A stretch of 28,416 bases of DNA from a virus: IMG/VR virus record IMGVR_UViG_3300035438_001527, positions 1-28,416 of that record; one strand, 5' to 3'. The position numbers and the translations under genes are program-made. Positions 18,994-25,402 of the stretch are shown here, piece after piece (position 1 is the first letter of the stretch; each line of letters opens with the position of its first letter). The notes under the pieces were generated by a model that was not told the origin of the DNA, made no database searches, and saw only the letters and a list, made by a program, of their open reading frames with translations.

Positions 18994-20088
18994 ATGGACT
19001 CAAAAGAATTTCTTTACAATTATCTAAACGCATTTTCACCAGTTGGTCAAGAGACCGAAGGACAGAAAATTTGGGCAGATTATATTAGACCATTTGCCGA
19101 TCAAGTAAAAGTCGATGCTTATGGTACTGCTTATGGCATCTTAAAAGGCAGCACAGCTGACCAAGATTTATCGCACAGATACGCTGAGCCATATCGAGTA
19201 GTTTTAGAAGCACATTGTGATGAAATTGCATGGATCATTACTCAAATCGAAAAAGACGGTTACGTTCGAGTTAAAAGAGCTGGTGGATCTGATAATATGA
19301 TCGCAGCTTCAAAATCTGTGATCGTACATACTCATAAAGGTCAAAAAGTTAAAGCATTCTTTGGTTCTCCAGCAGTTCATGTTAGAGAAAAATACACCGA
19401 AATGGGACCAGATCAGCATGAATTATGGTTGGATTTTGGAGTTGATTCAGCTGACAAAGTAAAAGAACTTGGAGTTGAAGTTGGCTGTATGGTTACTTTT
19501 GACGATCAGTTTAGTGAGTTAGGTGACTATTATGTTGGTCGTTCATTGGATAATAAGATTGGTGGTTATATCATCGCTGAAGCTCTTTTACGCATTTCAA
19601 AAATGAATCATCGTTTACCATTTGACTTATATGTAGTTAACTCAGTCCAAGAAGAGGTTGGCTTATTTGGAGCTCGTATGATTGCTCAAACTATCAAAGC
19701 TGATATTGCATTAGTACATGATGTTTGTCACAATACGAATCATCCAATGATGAATAAAGCCAAAGATGGCGATATTGAAGGTGGCAAAGGACCTTGTGTT
19801 GAATATACTGCACAAAACCATCGCAAACTGATCAAACTTTATCGCGATACAGCCCATGATCTTGAGATACCACTTCAATTAACAGTTGGATCTTATGGAA
19901 ATGATACAGTTTCTTTCTTCTTAGAGAATACTCCGACTGCAATTTTAGCAACACCATTGAAATACATGCACACAACGGTTGAAATGGCACATAAAGATGA
20001 CGTTGAAAACGCTATTACACTATTTGTCAATACTTTATTAAACCTAACGGTTTATGAAATCGAATCTATAAAAAATCCTAGAATCTAA
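18994..20088 (+). CDS. M42-family metalloaminopeptidase
   Basis: A 364-residue glutamyl-aminopeptidase/FrvX-type enzyme, full length. The di-metal site is complete: His74 and Asp76 in LEAHCDEIAW, Asp186 in SLDNKIGG, Glu220-Glu221 in VQEEVG (base and ligand), Asp243 in VHDVCH and His326 in YMHTTVE. The family cleaves N-terminal residues from peptides in large cytosolic complexes. This is an unusual cargo for a phage; recycling amino acids from degraded host protein is a plausible role. It is the first gene of a class A transcription unit; the stop overlaps the next ATG. Confidence 0.92.
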   Translation: MDSKEFLYNYLNAFSPVGQETEGQKIWADYIRPFADQVKVDAYGTAYGILKGSTADQDLSHRYAEPYRVVLEAHCDEIAWIITQIEKDGYVRVKRAGGSDNMIAASKSVIVHTHKGQKVKAFFGSPAVHVREKYTEMGPDQHELWLDFGVDSADKVKELGVEVGCMVTFDDQFSELGDYYVGRSLDNKIGGYIIAEALLRISKMNHRLPFDLYVVNSVQEEVGLFGARMIAQTIKADIALVHDVCHNTNHPMMNKAKDGDIEGGKGPCVEYTAQNHRKLIKLYRDTAHDLEIPLQLTVGSYGNDTVSFFLENTPTAILATPLKYMHTTVEMAHKDDVENAITLFVNTLLNLTVYEIESIKNPRI

Positions 20089-20270
20089 TGGAAACCTACA
20101 TTATTGTAAAAAACATCACAACTGAAACTGGCACACTTCCAGTCCTAATTCTAGATGGTCACTCTGAAATATTAGAATTTGACGATTTAGAAAAAGCTGA
20201 AGATACCAGGCAAATGCTACAAGAAAATAGTGATTCAGGTCATGTTTATACGATCAGAACTATCAAATGA
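20088..20270 (+). CDS. Small unknown protein
   Basis: 60 residues, METYIIVKNITTETGTLPVL to YTIRTIK, alpha/beta and acidic in the middle. Its ATG overlaps the peptidase TAA by one base, so it is translationally coupled. Its last bases carry the -35 element of the next class A promoter. Confidence 0.65.
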   Translation: METYIIVKNITTETGTLPVLILDGHSEILEFDDLEKAEDTRQMLQENSDSGHVYTIRTIK

Positions 20271-20296
20271 AACAATTCCAAACAGCTTCGTATAAA
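20268..20296 (+). promoter_or_regulatory. Class A phage promoter
   Basis: TGAAAC (20268-20273) and TATAAA (20291-20296) with 17 bases between. Gene ATG at 20320. Confidence 0.7.
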
Positions 20297-20319
20297 ATCT
20301 GTAACTTAAAAAATAAAGT

Positions 20320-20739
20320 ATGACCGTTTACCATTCATTTAAGAGATTATCACAGAAGTTGGCAATTAGAATGCATAGGGCTATGGATCCTGCACAGCAC
20401 ACTCAGCCAACAGAGTTTGAATTTGAAACTTTAGCAATTTGCAGATCACTAATTAATAGATCTAATTCAGAATTGTTAATTTCACCATTATCTGGTAAAA
20501 GATTTATCAAAAATTCAGATTCACAAATCTACTTTATTATTCAAGATGGCATGGTTGATATTATTAATCACACTTATTCTTATAATGTCAAAATTACTTT
20601 AAAGGCTTATCAGCGTTTGGTTAATGCCTTTGATATGGAAGTAGAATCTCGTCGCCAAGAAATGGAAGATGAGATCAGATCAAATGTAAAGCATTCATTA
20701 AAAACCATTTTTCAAACACTTTCAAATGAAGCAATCTAA
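20320..20739 (+). CDS. Unknown phage protein
   Basis: 139 residues. The basic N-terminus MTVYHSFKRLSQKLAIRMHR is followed by a mixed middle (FIKNSDSQIYFIIQDGMVDI) and a helical end (MEVESRRQEMEDEIRSNVKH). No family recognised. It overlaps the next gene by 14 bases in another frame. Confidence 0.68.
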   Translation: MTVYHSFKRLSQKLAIRMHRAMDPAQHTQPTEFEFETLAICRSLINRSNSELLISPLSGKRFIKNSDSQIYFIIQDGMVDIINHTYSYNVKITLKAYQRLVNAFDMEVESRRQEMEDEIRSNVKHSLKTIFQTLSNEAI

Positions 20740-20980
20740 ACTGCTATTCCTAGGAGGCGCATTTACCATATTATTAATTGTTGGCTTTTGTGGCATGATT
20801 ATTTGGGCATTTATTACTAAAAGCGATAATGTACCATTTCAATCAGTCAAAGAAAAGAAAGATTCAGTAGCAATTGAGATCAAAGAAGTAAAAGTGCCAG
20901 TTTATGTTCATGACACAGTTACAATTAAAATTCCATGTCGTAAACAACACTGTGAAATAAAAACAGACACTGCACAATAA
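20726..20980 (+). CDS. Small membrane protein
   Basis: 84 residues with one hydrophobic helix near the N-terminus (about residues 6-31, LLFLGGAFTILLIVGFCGMI), then a polar domain with KVPVYVHDTVTIKIPCRKQH. A single-pass, mostly non-cytoplasmic topology is likely. A lysis accessory or exclusion role is possible but not shown. Confidence 0.68.
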   Translation: MKQSKLLFLGGAFTILLIVGFCGMIIWAFITKSDNVPFQSVKEKKDSVAIEIKEVKVPVYVHDTVTIKIPCRKQHCEIKTDTAQ

Positions 20981-20982
20981 TT

Positions 20983-21012
20983 TTGAAACAAAAAAGAAAA
21001 CAAATATATAAT
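20983..21012 (+). promoter_or_regulatory. Class A phage promoter before histone-like gene
   Basis: TTGAAAC (20983-20989) and TATAAT (21007-21012), 17 bases apart. ATG at 21018, so the leader is almost absent. Confidence 0.75.
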
Positions 21013-21017
21013 TAACA

Positions 21018-21194
21018 ATGGAAAACTACAACAAAATCATCGCAGTTCTAGAAGAAGCTAGAGCAGATGCAGAAAAATTCTTTGAAAAAGGAAATAAAGC
21101 AGCTGGCACACGTGTTCGTAAAGCAATGCAAGATGTTAAAGCATTAGCACAAGCAGTACGCACAGAAGTTTCTGAAAAGAACAAAGAAGCGTAA
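21018..21194 (+). CDS. Histone H1-like (Hc1-type) DNA-binding protein
   Basis: 58 residues. The pattern LEEARADAEKFFEKGNKAAG followed by TRVRKAMQDVKALAQAVRTE matches the short histone H1-like proteins of Flavobacteriia (Hc1 family), which are chromosomal DNA-compacting proteins. It is a lysine-rich helical protein with conserved GNKAAGTR. A phage copy could condense phage DNA or alter the host nucleoid. It has its own promoter. The match is from memory of the family. Confidence 0.85.
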   Translation: MENYNKIIAVLEEARADAEKFFEKGNKAAGTRVRKAMQDVKALAQAVRTEVSEKNKEA

Positions 21195-21229
21195 AACGCA
21201 TTAAAGGTTTCTTACAGCAATAAAACAGC

Positions 21230-21313
21230 ATATAGAACCGGTACATTGTAGGTTCGAGTCCTACCTCTTATCGAAAGATAATTGTGGCGAAATTGGTAAA
21301 CGCGCTGGTAAGC
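21230..21313 (+). ncRNA. Circularly permuted tRNA-like sequence
   Basis: In order: ACCGG (21237-21241), variable part, T-arm GTAGG/CCTAC with TTCGAGT, 3' acceptor CTCTTATC, tetraloop GAAA, 5' acceptor-like GATAATTG, D-arm GCG/CGC with loop AAATTGGTAAA, then CTGGT (21305-21309), which can pair with the leading ACCGG. So the 3' half of a tRNA precedes the 5' half. Acceptor pairing has two mismatches and no anticodon is evident. Two adjacent tRNA fragments are the simpler alternative. Confidence 0.4.
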
Positions 21314-21336
21314 AAAAACAGAAACCTGACCTTATT

Positions 21337-21395
21337 GGGATACCTACAGCAACTACACAAAACTTCAATCTATAATGAACCAAAATGTGTATCCC
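21337..21395 (+). ncRNA. Spacer RNA with 7-bp closing stem
   Basis: GGGATAC pairs perfectly with GTATCCC around 45 A/C-rich bases. It lies nine bases upstream of tRNA-Thr. Same style as the spacers in the main array. Confidence 0.45.
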
Positions 21396-21403
21396 GTTAT
21401 TTT

Positions 21404-21476
21404 GCCTCCTTAGCTCAGCTGGTAGAGCAACTGATTTGTAATCAGTAGGTCGCTGGTTCGATCCCGGCAGGAGGCT
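21404..21476 (+). tRNA. tRNA-Thr(TGT)
   Basis: Acceptor GCCTCCT/AGGAGGC, D-stem GCTC/GAGC, anticodon stem ACTGA/TCAGT with loop TTTGTAA (TGT), T-stem GCTGG/CCGGC, discriminator T. Confidence 0.95.
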
Positions 21477-21514
21477 CACCTAACTTTTTTACCTTTTACA
21501 TAGATATATAGTTT

Positions 21515-22204
21515 ATGGAAAAGTTAAAAAAGAAACAAGCCACTAGAAGAAAATATCATTACATTTATAAAACAATCTGTATCATTACAAATAAATTTTA
21601 TATTGGAATGCACTCAACTGACAACTTAGAAGATGGTTATATTGGTTCAGGTAAAAGACTTTGGTACTCAATAAACAAATACGGCAAAGAAAATCATACT
21701 TGTGAGATATTAGAGTTCTTAGAATCAAGAGAACTTTTAAAAGAAAAAGAAAAACAATTAGTTAATCAGGATCTTTTAAATGATTCAATGTGTATGAATC
21801 TTGCAATTGGTGGAGAAGGAGGCCATGGCTCTAAATTTTTAACTAAAGAACAATTAGCAAAAGGCGGTAAAAATTCTATGGCTATTATAAAATTACTTAG
21901 AGAAACTGATCCAGAATATGCTAAAATAAATAGTAAGTCTATATCAAAGTCATATTATAAGGCGATTGAAGAGGGAAGAAGAATACCAAAAGCTTGGGGT
22001 AATTGGACTGGTAGGAAACACAAATTAGAAACTATTGAAAAATTAAAAGGTCATAGTCATCAAGTTGGTTTAAATAATTCCCAATATGGAAAATGTTGGA
22101 TAACAAATGGAATTGAAAGCCAAAAGATTTACAAAGGCGATTCTATTCCAGAAGGCTGGAAATTAGGTCGTAAACAAATTTTGAAACAAAATAAAAACAA
22201 TTAA
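21515..22204 (+). CDS. Free-standing GIY-YIG homing endonuclease
   Basis: 229 residues. The N-terminal GIY-YIG core is YIYKTICIITNKFYIGMH (residues 16-33) followed by DGYIGSGKRL. The C-terminal DNA-binding part has a NUMOD-like GNWTGRKHKLETIEKLKGHS and a repeat-type tail WITNGIESQKIYKGDSIPEG. No intron or split gene is seen around it, so it is a free-standing, Seg-like enzyme. It lies between two tRNA genes. T4 SegB also lies in a tRNA cluster and promotes its inheritance, so a similar role is plausible. Confidence 0.93.
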   Translation: MEKLKKKQATRRKYHYIYKTICIITNKFYIGMHSTDNLEDGYIGSGKRLWYSINKYGKENHTCEILEFLESRELLKEKEKQLVNQDLLNDSMCMNLAIGGEGGHGSKFLTKEQLAKGGKNSMAIIKLLRETDPEYAKINSKSISKSYYKAIEEGRRIPKAWGNWTGRKHKLETIEKLKGHSHQVGLNNSQYGKCWITNGIESQKIYKGDSIPEGWKLGRKQILKQNKNN

Positions 22205-22210
22205 TATAAC
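22181..22210 (+). promoter_or_regulatory. Class A phage promoter before holin
   Basis: TTGAAAC (22181-22187) and TATAAC (22205-22210), 17 bases apart, overlapping the end of the endonuclease gene. ATG at 22215. Confidence 0.7.
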
Positions 22211-22214
22211 TATT

Positions 22215-22382
22215 ATGAACAAAGAACAATTTTTAGGATTTTTACGTCACACTTTAACTGTATTAGGTGGTGTATTAGTAGCAAGAGGTTATATGGATGA
22301 TTCAATGTTAGCTGAAGGTGCAGGTATTATTACTGCTCTTGTAGGTTTTATTTGGTCAGCAGCTTCTAAGAAAACAGTATAA
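22215..22382 (+). CDS. Putative small holin (Pam3-gp28-like)
   Basis: 55 residues: MNKEQFLGFLRHTLTVLGGV, then LVARGYMDDSMLAEGAGIIT and ALVGFIWSAASKKTV. Two hydrophobic helices (about 11-25 and 35-50) flank a short acidic turn, with a conserved RHxLTxxGG opening and a WSxxSKK end. This matches my memory of the Pam3-gp28 family of small phage holins. It would pierce the inner membrane to let the GH24 endolysin out, although the two genes are 19 kb apart. The alternative is another small two-helix membrane protein. Confidence 0.75.
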   Translation: MNKEQFLGFLRHTLTVLGGVLVARGYMDDSMLAEGAGIITALVGFIWSAASKKTV

Positions 22383-22387
22383 TTATA

Positions 22388-22460
22388 TGGTGTCTCGGTA
22401 CGCTCTGACGAAAGTTAACGACGAGGTCTCGGTTGGCAGACGGCCTCTGATCCAACCCAC
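22388..22460 (+). ncRNA. Structured RNA between holin and tRNA-Gly
   Basis: GGTTGG/CCAACC and GAGG/CCTC compete for pairing, and CTCG/CGAG may close the first half. It is unusually GC-rich for the region. No known class recognised. Confidence 0.35.
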
Positions 22461-22463
22461 ATT

Positions 22464-22539
22464 GCGAAAGTAGCTCAGCTGGTAGAGCTCCAGTTTACCA
22501 AACTGGAGGTCGCGGGTTCGAATCCCGTCTTTCGCTCCA
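22464..22539 (+). tRNA. tRNA-Gly(ACC)
   Basis: Acceptor GCGAAAG/CTTTCGC, anticodon stem CCAGT/ACTGG extended to seven pairs, loop TTACCAA, so anticodon ACC; T-stem GCGGG/CCCGT, discriminator T, CCA encoded. A34 in a glycine tRNA is rare. Confidence 0.85.
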
Positions 22540-22557
22540 CTTTTAATTCAAAACAAA

Positions 22558-22887
22558 ATGACTGAAAACGAAATTTTCAAATTCGGTGAGATTCAATATC
22601 TAACAGGACGCTTAGATGAACTTTACTACAAAGCATTACCAAATGTCTTAGATCTACATGGTAACAGAGGTATTGATGCCAGAATCGGTAAATACTTAGA
22701 TAAGTTAAAATCAGTTGATGAGACAGCTTATTATCTTTACATGGTCGAGCATACTAATAGATCTCATGCCAGAACCAAAAGTCAAAAAGTAATTAAGAAT
22801 ATTTTAACTGAAGTTTTGGATCACGTGTCAGATGAGCCCTTAAAAGAAAAGATTCAAAGACATTTACATAAATACAGAAATGTATAA
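22558..22887 (+). CDS. Unknown helical protein
   Basis: 109 residues, helical and basic at the end (KEKIQRHLHKYRNV), with HTNRSHARTKSQKVIKNIL in the middle. No family recognised. It overlaps the next mini-gene by eight bases (ATG at 22880). Confidence 0.7.
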   Translation: MTENEIFKFGEIQYLTGRLDELYYKALPNVLDLHGNRGIDARIGKYLDKLKSVDETAYYLYMVEHTNRSHARTKSQKVIKNILTEVLDHVSDEPLKEKIQRHLHKYRNV

Positions 22888-23005
22888 GATAATTTTAATG
22901 TTTTGTGCAGTTTTCATGGTGTTGGTATTTGTAATGGAATATCCAACATGGAGACGAGCAAAAAGAAAAGCCAAAAGAAAAGCAGAACGAGAGAGAAATA
23001 AATAA
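22880..23005 (+). CDS. 41-residue membrane peptide with basic tail
   Basis: One hydrophobic helix (MYKIILMFCAVFMVLVFVME) is followed by YPTWRRAKRKAKRKAERERN and K. The architecture (N-terminal helix, strongly positive C-terminus) is typical of small phage membrane peptides, such as holin-like or inhibitor proteins. Overlap with the upstream gene and three bases to the next start place it in the operon. Confidence 0.6.
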   Translation: MYKIILMFCAVFMVLVFVMEYPTWRRAKRKAKRKAERERNK

Positions 23006-23008
23006 GTC

Positions 23009-23602
23009 ATGAAGAAACTATTATTGATAGCACTGCTATTAATTACAAATTTAACATACGCACAACACAGAAGAGACTCAGTTAGAATTAAGACTGATAT
23101 TTTTGAAGTAGTTTATTCAGAAGTTTTAGAACAACCAAGATGGATTCAATATTATGTTGAATGTCCAGATGGAACAGCCCCAAGATCTGGCTTAGAATTT
23201 AGATCTTATCCCAAAGTTAAAACATCTGATGATTCAGATTACGTAAATAATGTTTACGACAAAGGTCACATGGCACCAGCTGCCGATTTTGCATGTGATA
23301 GGTTTACAATAGCCAAAACATTTACTTATATCAATTGTGCTCTGCAACACCAAGATTTAAACAGAGGTGTTTGGAAAAACTTAGAAGTTTTCGAAAGAAA
23401 TTTAGCTTTACGTGGCATAAAGGTAAAAGTTACTATTAAAGTTGATTTTACCAATGCAAAGAAATTATCCACAGGAGCCACAATCCCAACAGGCTTTTGG
23501 AAAATGATAGAAGCAGACGGAAAGGTTTATGAATTTTACTTTCTAAACGTAACTCCTACAAAATCAGATTTCATGTTATATCAAACTAATTGCTGTAAAT
23601 AA
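23009..23602 (+). CDS. Secreted DNA/RNA non-specific endonuclease (NucA/ββα-Me)
   Basis: 197 residues. The signal peptide MKKLLLIALLLITNLTYA is followed by a nuclease domain with the DRGH-type motif YDKGHMAPAADF (catalytic His87) and the metal-binding helix QHQDLNRGVWKNLE (Asn118, Glu126). The C-terminal PTGFWKMIEADGKVYEFYFL is the usual PxxFWK strand. The enzyme should act in periplasm or outside, cutting DNA or RNA without sequence preference. Possible uses are nucleotide scavenging, clearing DNA at lysis or destroying DNA of competing phages. TAATG coupling to the next gene. Confidence 0.92.
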   Translation: MKKLLLIALLLITNLTYAQHRRDSVRIKTDIFEVVYSEVLEQPRWIQYYVECPDGTAPRSGLEFRSYPKVKTSDDSDYVNNVYDKGHMAPAADFACDRFTIAKTFTYINCALQHQDLNRGVWKNLEVFERNLALRGIKVKVTIKVDFTNAKKLSTGATIPTGFWKMIEADGKVYEFYFLNVTPTKSDFMLYQTNCCK

Positions 23603-24225
23603 TGCAATCAAATACAAACCAAAATCGAGTACTACATATTGTAACTCGATGCAGTAGAATAAACAATATCATAACAGTTGGTCAATCTATTCCAGTAAAA
23701 GATGATGGAATACAATGGCATATTATCTTTGATGCAAACGTCTTAAAAGATGTTAGTACTGAGATTCTTAGCACATTGCAACGAGATTATAATGCTAAAT
23801 TATACTTTGAATATTCTCAAAATGATTATCTTTACACAAGAATGAATAATGTCATTATTGATAATATCAAAGATGGTTGGGTATATTCTTTAGATGATGA
23901 CAATATTTTACACCAAGAGCTGTTTGACAATTTTAAATTAAATTTAGATTTTTGTGAACAGTCTAACTTATTTGCAATGATTTTTAATCAAGATGTTTCA
24001 TACAAAGATTGGACAGATCTTGATGTTAGGTTTGCAAAACCAGAGAATATGCGAGTTACTAAAATTGATCTAGCCCAATTTATTTTACACAGAACTGTCT
24101 TTAATAATTTTGAGTTTGAAGCTAGATATGATGCAGATGGTCGATTTATAGAGAGACTGTACGAAAACAACCCAGATAGATTTTTATTCATAGACAAGAT
24201 TCTATCATACTATAATTATTTATAA
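23602..24225 (+). CDS. Glycosyltransferase (GT-A-like)
   Basis: 207 residues. Opening LHIVTRCSRINNI is followed by HIIFDAN and a DxD-type motif VYSLDDDNILHQEL (Asp98-Asp100) that would hold the metal and sugar nucleotide. DLAQFILHRTVFNNFEFEAR and YDADGRFIERL resemble acceptor-side segments of short family-2-type phage and capsule transferases. The substrate is unknown; the epimerase at 13349 could supply a sugar donor. Middle gene of the nuclease operon. Confidence 0.75.
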   Translation: MQSNTNQNRVLHIVTRCSRINNIITVGQSIPVKDDGIQWHIIFDANVLKDVSTEILSTLQRDYNAKLYFEYSQNDYLYTRMNNVIIDNIKDGWVYSLDDDNILHQELFDNFKLNLDFCEQSNLFAMIFNQDVSYKDWTDLDVRFAKPENMRVTKIDLAQFILHRTVFNNFEFEARYDADGRFIERLYENNPDRFLFIDKILSYYNYL

Positions 24226-24636
24226 ATGATGCAATTATTAAACACACACCCTATTAAGAAGTCCGATTTGGGCTTTCATGGCAATTTATTTGGTGGTAAA
24301 CTAATGAGCTGGATTGATTCAGCTGCAGCTTCTTATGCCATGGAATATTGTCACAATAGAAGAATGGTTACTGTTAGAATCGATGAATGCATCTTTAAAA
24401 AACCAGCAAAAGAAGGCAGTTTATTAAAGATCTACGGCCGAATGGAAAAGATTGGCACTACAAGTTGTGAACTTTACATGGAAGCCAGATCATTTAATGT
24501 TTACACTCATGGTGAAGAGGTGATTCTTGAAACTAATATTACATTTGTTCGTATAGATGAAGATGGCAATCCAATTCCAATCAGTGACAAAGTAAAAAAG
24601 CAGTTTAATGAAACAAAAGTAAAGAATGATATATAA
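24226..24636 (+). CDS. Hotdog-fold acyl-CoA thioesterase
   Basis: A 136-residue YciA/BFIT-type thioesterase. The signature HPIKKSDLGFHGNLFGGKLM then SWIDSAAA contains HGN (18-20), GG and Asp31 of the active site. The beta-sheet MVTVRIDECIFKKPAKEGSL and KIYGRMEKIGTTS follows, as in the family. It hydrolyses acyl-CoA to fatty acid and CoA. As phage cargo it may alter host lipid metabolism or membranes. It follows the glycosyltransferase stop with no gap. A class A promoter for the next RNA overlaps its end. Confidence 0.9.
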   Translation: MMQLLNTHPIKKSDLGFHGNLFGGKLMSWIDSAAASYAMEYCHNRRMVTVRIDECIFKKPAKEGSLLKIYGRMEKIGTTSCELYMEARSFNVYTHGEEVILETNITFVRIDEDGNPIPISDKVKKQFNETKVKNDI

Positions 24637-24637
24637 A
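24609..24637 (+). promoter_or_regulatory. Class A phage promoter for the RNA at 24644
   Basis: TGAAAC (24609-24614) and TATAAA (24632-24637) with 17 bases between, in the end of the thioesterase gene. No ORF follows for 300 bases, only structured RNA. Confidence 0.7.
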
Positions 24638-24643
24638 TATCAA

Positions 24644-24920
24644 AGAAAACGTTCTTAAAGATATTGGACCCAAGGTATACGCTGCACCGATATAAAGTAT
24701 AATAACAGAGTTGAATACGCAGTCACACAAAGTTATACCTTGCCTACAAGTTTGGAGCAACCTGAGTTTAGCGACTCAGATATGGCCGCGGTAATGATAG
24801 AGTAAAGGTAATTTAGTCGACCTCTACAGGCTTAGTCCCTCTGTACACCACTATCATCGTGCATCATGCTGTGAAGAGATGCTTTATAATGGGTAAGTGC
24901 TGAGCTTCAAACTTTTTTAT
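24644..24920 (+). ncRNA. Structured non-coding RNA of about 275 bases
   Basis: No ORF of note. Perfect 9-bp stem CAAGGTATA/TATACCTTG (24671-24679 with 24734-24742), hairpin CTGAGT/ACTCAG (24762-24779), ATGATAG/CTATCAT (24794-24800 with 24851-24857) and GCATC/GATGC (24861-24882). A run of six Ts (24913-24918) could mark its end. It contains GCCGCGGTAA (24785-24794), the same ten bases as the 16S rRNA 530 loop. It has its own promoter. It is not tmRNA, since no tRNA-like end is present. Confidence 0.6.
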
Positions 24921-24946
24921 TTTAAAGAACATTAAACGAAAATAAT

Positions 24947-25402
24947 ATGTATTGGTATAAACTGTATAAAGAAATAAGATTGTGGTATATTTTCCGCAAA
25001 GTAGCCAAAGCTAATGAAGAATTCTTAGCTAATAACAATTTGCGAGTTGATTGGATCGGTAGGATCTATACCGTTCTTAATATGCCACCAGAAGTTTTGG
25101 CTTCTCCTGAAATAGCTCAAGAAGGTTGGGTATTTCAACAACTTCCAAAAATGACCAAAGTTTTAATGGAAATGGGTATTGCTGAAGCAGCCTTTCCTTC
25201 TATGGAAAAAATAGAAGGCACTGATGGCTTTTTAGTTGTCTTATGGCCAGAATTCGATAGACTTTCTTTTTGGTCTATTCTAGGTCACACTGTTTTGACT
25301 ACAGTTATCATCATCCTTGCAAAATTAGGATTTAACTTAGCTGCCAATCATTGGGAAGCTATTAGTCAAATGTGTTCTAACACCTGGAATTACATTTTTT
25401 AA
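24947..25402 (+). CDS. Unknown protein with C-terminal membrane helix
   Basis: 151 residues. Aromatic, basic N-terminus (MYWYKLYKEIRLWYIFRKVA), a middle of about 80 residues (VLNMPPEVLASPEIAQEGWV), and one hydrophobic helix at about 107-128 (SFWSILGHTVLTTVIIILA). A structural or membrane-attached phage protein; family not recognised. Its stop overlaps the exonuclease start. Confidence 0.68.
   Translation: MYWYKLYKEIRLWYIFRKVAKANEEFLANNNLRVDWIGRIYTVLNMPPEVLASPEIAQEGWVFQQLPKMTKVLMEMGIAEAAFPSMEKIEGTDGFLVVLWPEFDRLSFWSILGHTVLTTVIIILAKLGFNLAANHWEAISQMCSNTWNYIF

Noticed and set aside
24644-24920. tmRNA, RNase P RNA or a 16S fragment
   Set aside because: There is no tRNA-like end, no resume ORF and no P4-type motifs, and rRNA identity is limited to ten bases.
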